Source of the DNA: Citrobacter rodentium NBRC 105723 = DSM 16636
Lineage (GTDB): Bacteria > Pseudomonadota > Gammaproteobacteria > Enterobacterales > Enterobacteriaceae
DNA length: 64,000 bases
Direction of reading: 5' to 3'
Assembly (NCBI RefSeq): GCF_021278985.1
Contig: NZ_CP082833.1
Coordinates: forward strand, 4,278,001 to 4,342,000
Positions 63,076 to 64,000 of the stretch are shown piece by piece (position 1 is the stretch's first letter; each line of letters starts with the position of its first letter). Position numbers and translations under genes: made by a program. The notes beneath the pieces are model-generated. The model did not search any database. It saw nothing but the letters and a program-made list of their open reading frames with translations, and had not been told where the DNA came from.

Positions 63076-64000
63076 TTAGCTGTTACGGATGTACTCATCC
63101 ATTTCAGTTTTCAGGTTATCGGATTTCGTACCGAAGATAGCCTGAACGCCGGAACCGGCAACCACCACGCCAGCAGCGCCCAGGTTCTTCAGGCCAGCCT
63201 GATCAACCTTCGCCACGTCAGCCACGCTGACACGCAGACGGGTAATGCACGCATCCAGGTTAGTGATGTTTTCTTTACCGCCAAATGCCGCCACCAGAGC
63301 CGGGGCCATTTCGCTGGTCGCGCCCGCTTTCGCTTCGTCGGTGTTATCTTCACGACCCGGGGTTTTCAGATCCAGCGCTTTAATCAGCACGCGGAAAACG
63401 GTGTAGTAAACGATCGCATAACCGATGCCCACAATCGGGAACAGCCACAGTTTGCTGCTGTTGCCTGACAGAACGATAAAGTCGATCAGACCGTGCGAGA
63501 AGGAGGTGCCGTCACGCATACCCAGCAGGATACAGATCGGGAACGCCAGACCAGCCAGAATCGCGTGGATGATGTACAGGATCGGCGCAACGAACATGAA
63601 GGAGAACTCGATCGGCTCGGTGATACCGGTCAGGAACGAGGTCAGCGCGGCGGAGATCATGATACCGCCCACTTTGGCGCGGTTTTCTGGTTTAGCAGAG
63701 TGCCAGATGGCGATAGCCGCAGCCGGCAGACCGTACATCTTGAACAGGAAGCCGCCGGACAGTTTGCCCGCAGTCGGGTCGCCCGCCATATAACGCGGAA
63801 TATCGCCGTGGAATACCTGGCCTGCCGCGTTGGTGTATTCGCCGATCTGCATCTGGAAAGGAACGTTCCAGATATGGTGCAGACCAAACGGCACCAGGCA
63901 GCGCTCAATGAAGCCGTAGATACCGAACGCCACAACCGGGTTCTGGTAAGCAGCCCACTGAGAGAAGGTCTGAATAGCAGTACCAATCGGCGGCCAGATG
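63076..64000 (-). CDS. ptsG: PTS glucose-specific EIICB component PtsG, 3' part only
   Basis: Glucose permease of the phosphotransferase system. About 308 of 477 codons are present; the start lies beyond the window. Visible: membrane C-domain segments (PTIGTAIQTFSQWAAYQNPV at the upstream edge, TSFLTGITEPIEFSFMFVAP) and the B domain with the phosphorylated Cys in NLDACITRLRVSV. It ends MDEYIRNS. An internal ATG at 63933 is not the start. Confidence 0.95.
   Translation of the reverse strand, partial: IWPPIGTAIQTFSQWAAYQNPVVAFGIYGFIERCLVPFGLHHIWNVPFQMQIGEYTNAAGQVFHGDIPRYMAGDPTAGKLSGGFLFKMYGLPAAAIAIWHSAKPENRAKVGGIMISAALTSFLTGITEPIEFSFMFVAPILYIIHAILAGLAFPICILLGMRDGTSFSHGLIDFIVLSGNSSKLWLFPIVGIGYAIVYYTVFRVLIKALDLKTPGREDNTDEAKAGATSEMAPALVAAFGGKENITNLDACITRLRVSVADVAKVDQAGLKNLGAAGVVVAGSGVQAIFGTKSDNLKTEMDEYIRNS

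Noticed and set aside
1..64000. CRISPR arrays, tRNA or rRNA genes, complete insertion sequences
   Set aside because: No regular direct-repeat/spacer pattern, no tRNA-like or rRNA sequence and no transposase gene were seen by reading; a tRNA scan was not run.

Overview
The window is chromosomal DNA from an enterobacterium. The backbone has the E. coli/Salmonella/Citrobacter gene order: pepT, potABCD, then cobB, nagK, lolEDC, ycfT, mfd, ldtC, bhsA, comR, ycfJ, ndh, ycfP, nagZ, thiK, ycfL/lpoB, hinT, fhuE and ptsG. Inserted into it are accessory blocks that include a gene I recognise as nleL, an attaching/effacing-pathogen type III effector. Gene content therefore points to a Citrobacter rodentium-like or related attaching/effacing pathogen. 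That is inference from gene content; no search was run.

Layout. 1-2861: pepT (partial), potA and potB. 2842-13371: a 10.5-kb prophage remnant that splits the pot operon between potB and potC and is flanked by a 12-bp direct repeat (2830-2841 and 13372-13383). It keeps the tail-fibre end of a lambdoid phage (lom relic, frameshifted collagen-like fibre, small fibre-related protein) and effector cargo: nleL, a leucine-rich-repeat effector, and a large broken effector whose end looks like an ADP-ribosyltransferase. No integrase, replication or capsid gene remains. 13394-15283: potC and potD.

15537-21891: a LysR regulator, an AtsRBC-like sulfate-ester/sulfonate ABC importer and a cytoplasmic arylsulfate sulfotransferase fused to a thioredoxin-like domain, probably an organosulfur module. 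21966-34150: two closely related autotransporter genes, each preceded by the same small ORF, a short leader ORF and a hairpin. Between them lie a GNAT gene, a LysR gene and a tartrate operon (truncated MFS transporter, tartrate dehydrogenase, MOFRL glycerate kinase). 34150-37393: plasmid-like debris (ColE1-type bom/nic-like sequence), an AT-rich lipoprotein gene and an MFS gene behind a Fur-box-like site.

37394-48373: conserved housekeeping genes (cobB, nagK, the lolCDE lipoprotein exporter, ycfT, mfd, ldtC). 48421-52106: a chaperone-usher cluster with no visible major pilin. 52460-64000: bhsA/comR, a TonB-receptor relic, ycfJ, a frameshifted ndh with a perfect FNR box upstream, the hinT-to-ycfP cluster, fhuE and the 3' part of ptsG.

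Gene decay is a theme: the large effector, the tail fibre, lom, ndh, a TonB receptor, a tartrate transporter and perhaps the GNAT start codon are damaged. Several frameshifts fall in short homopolymers, so base-calling error has to be excluded before they are read as biology. No tRNA, rRNA, CRISPR array or complete insertion sequence was seen.
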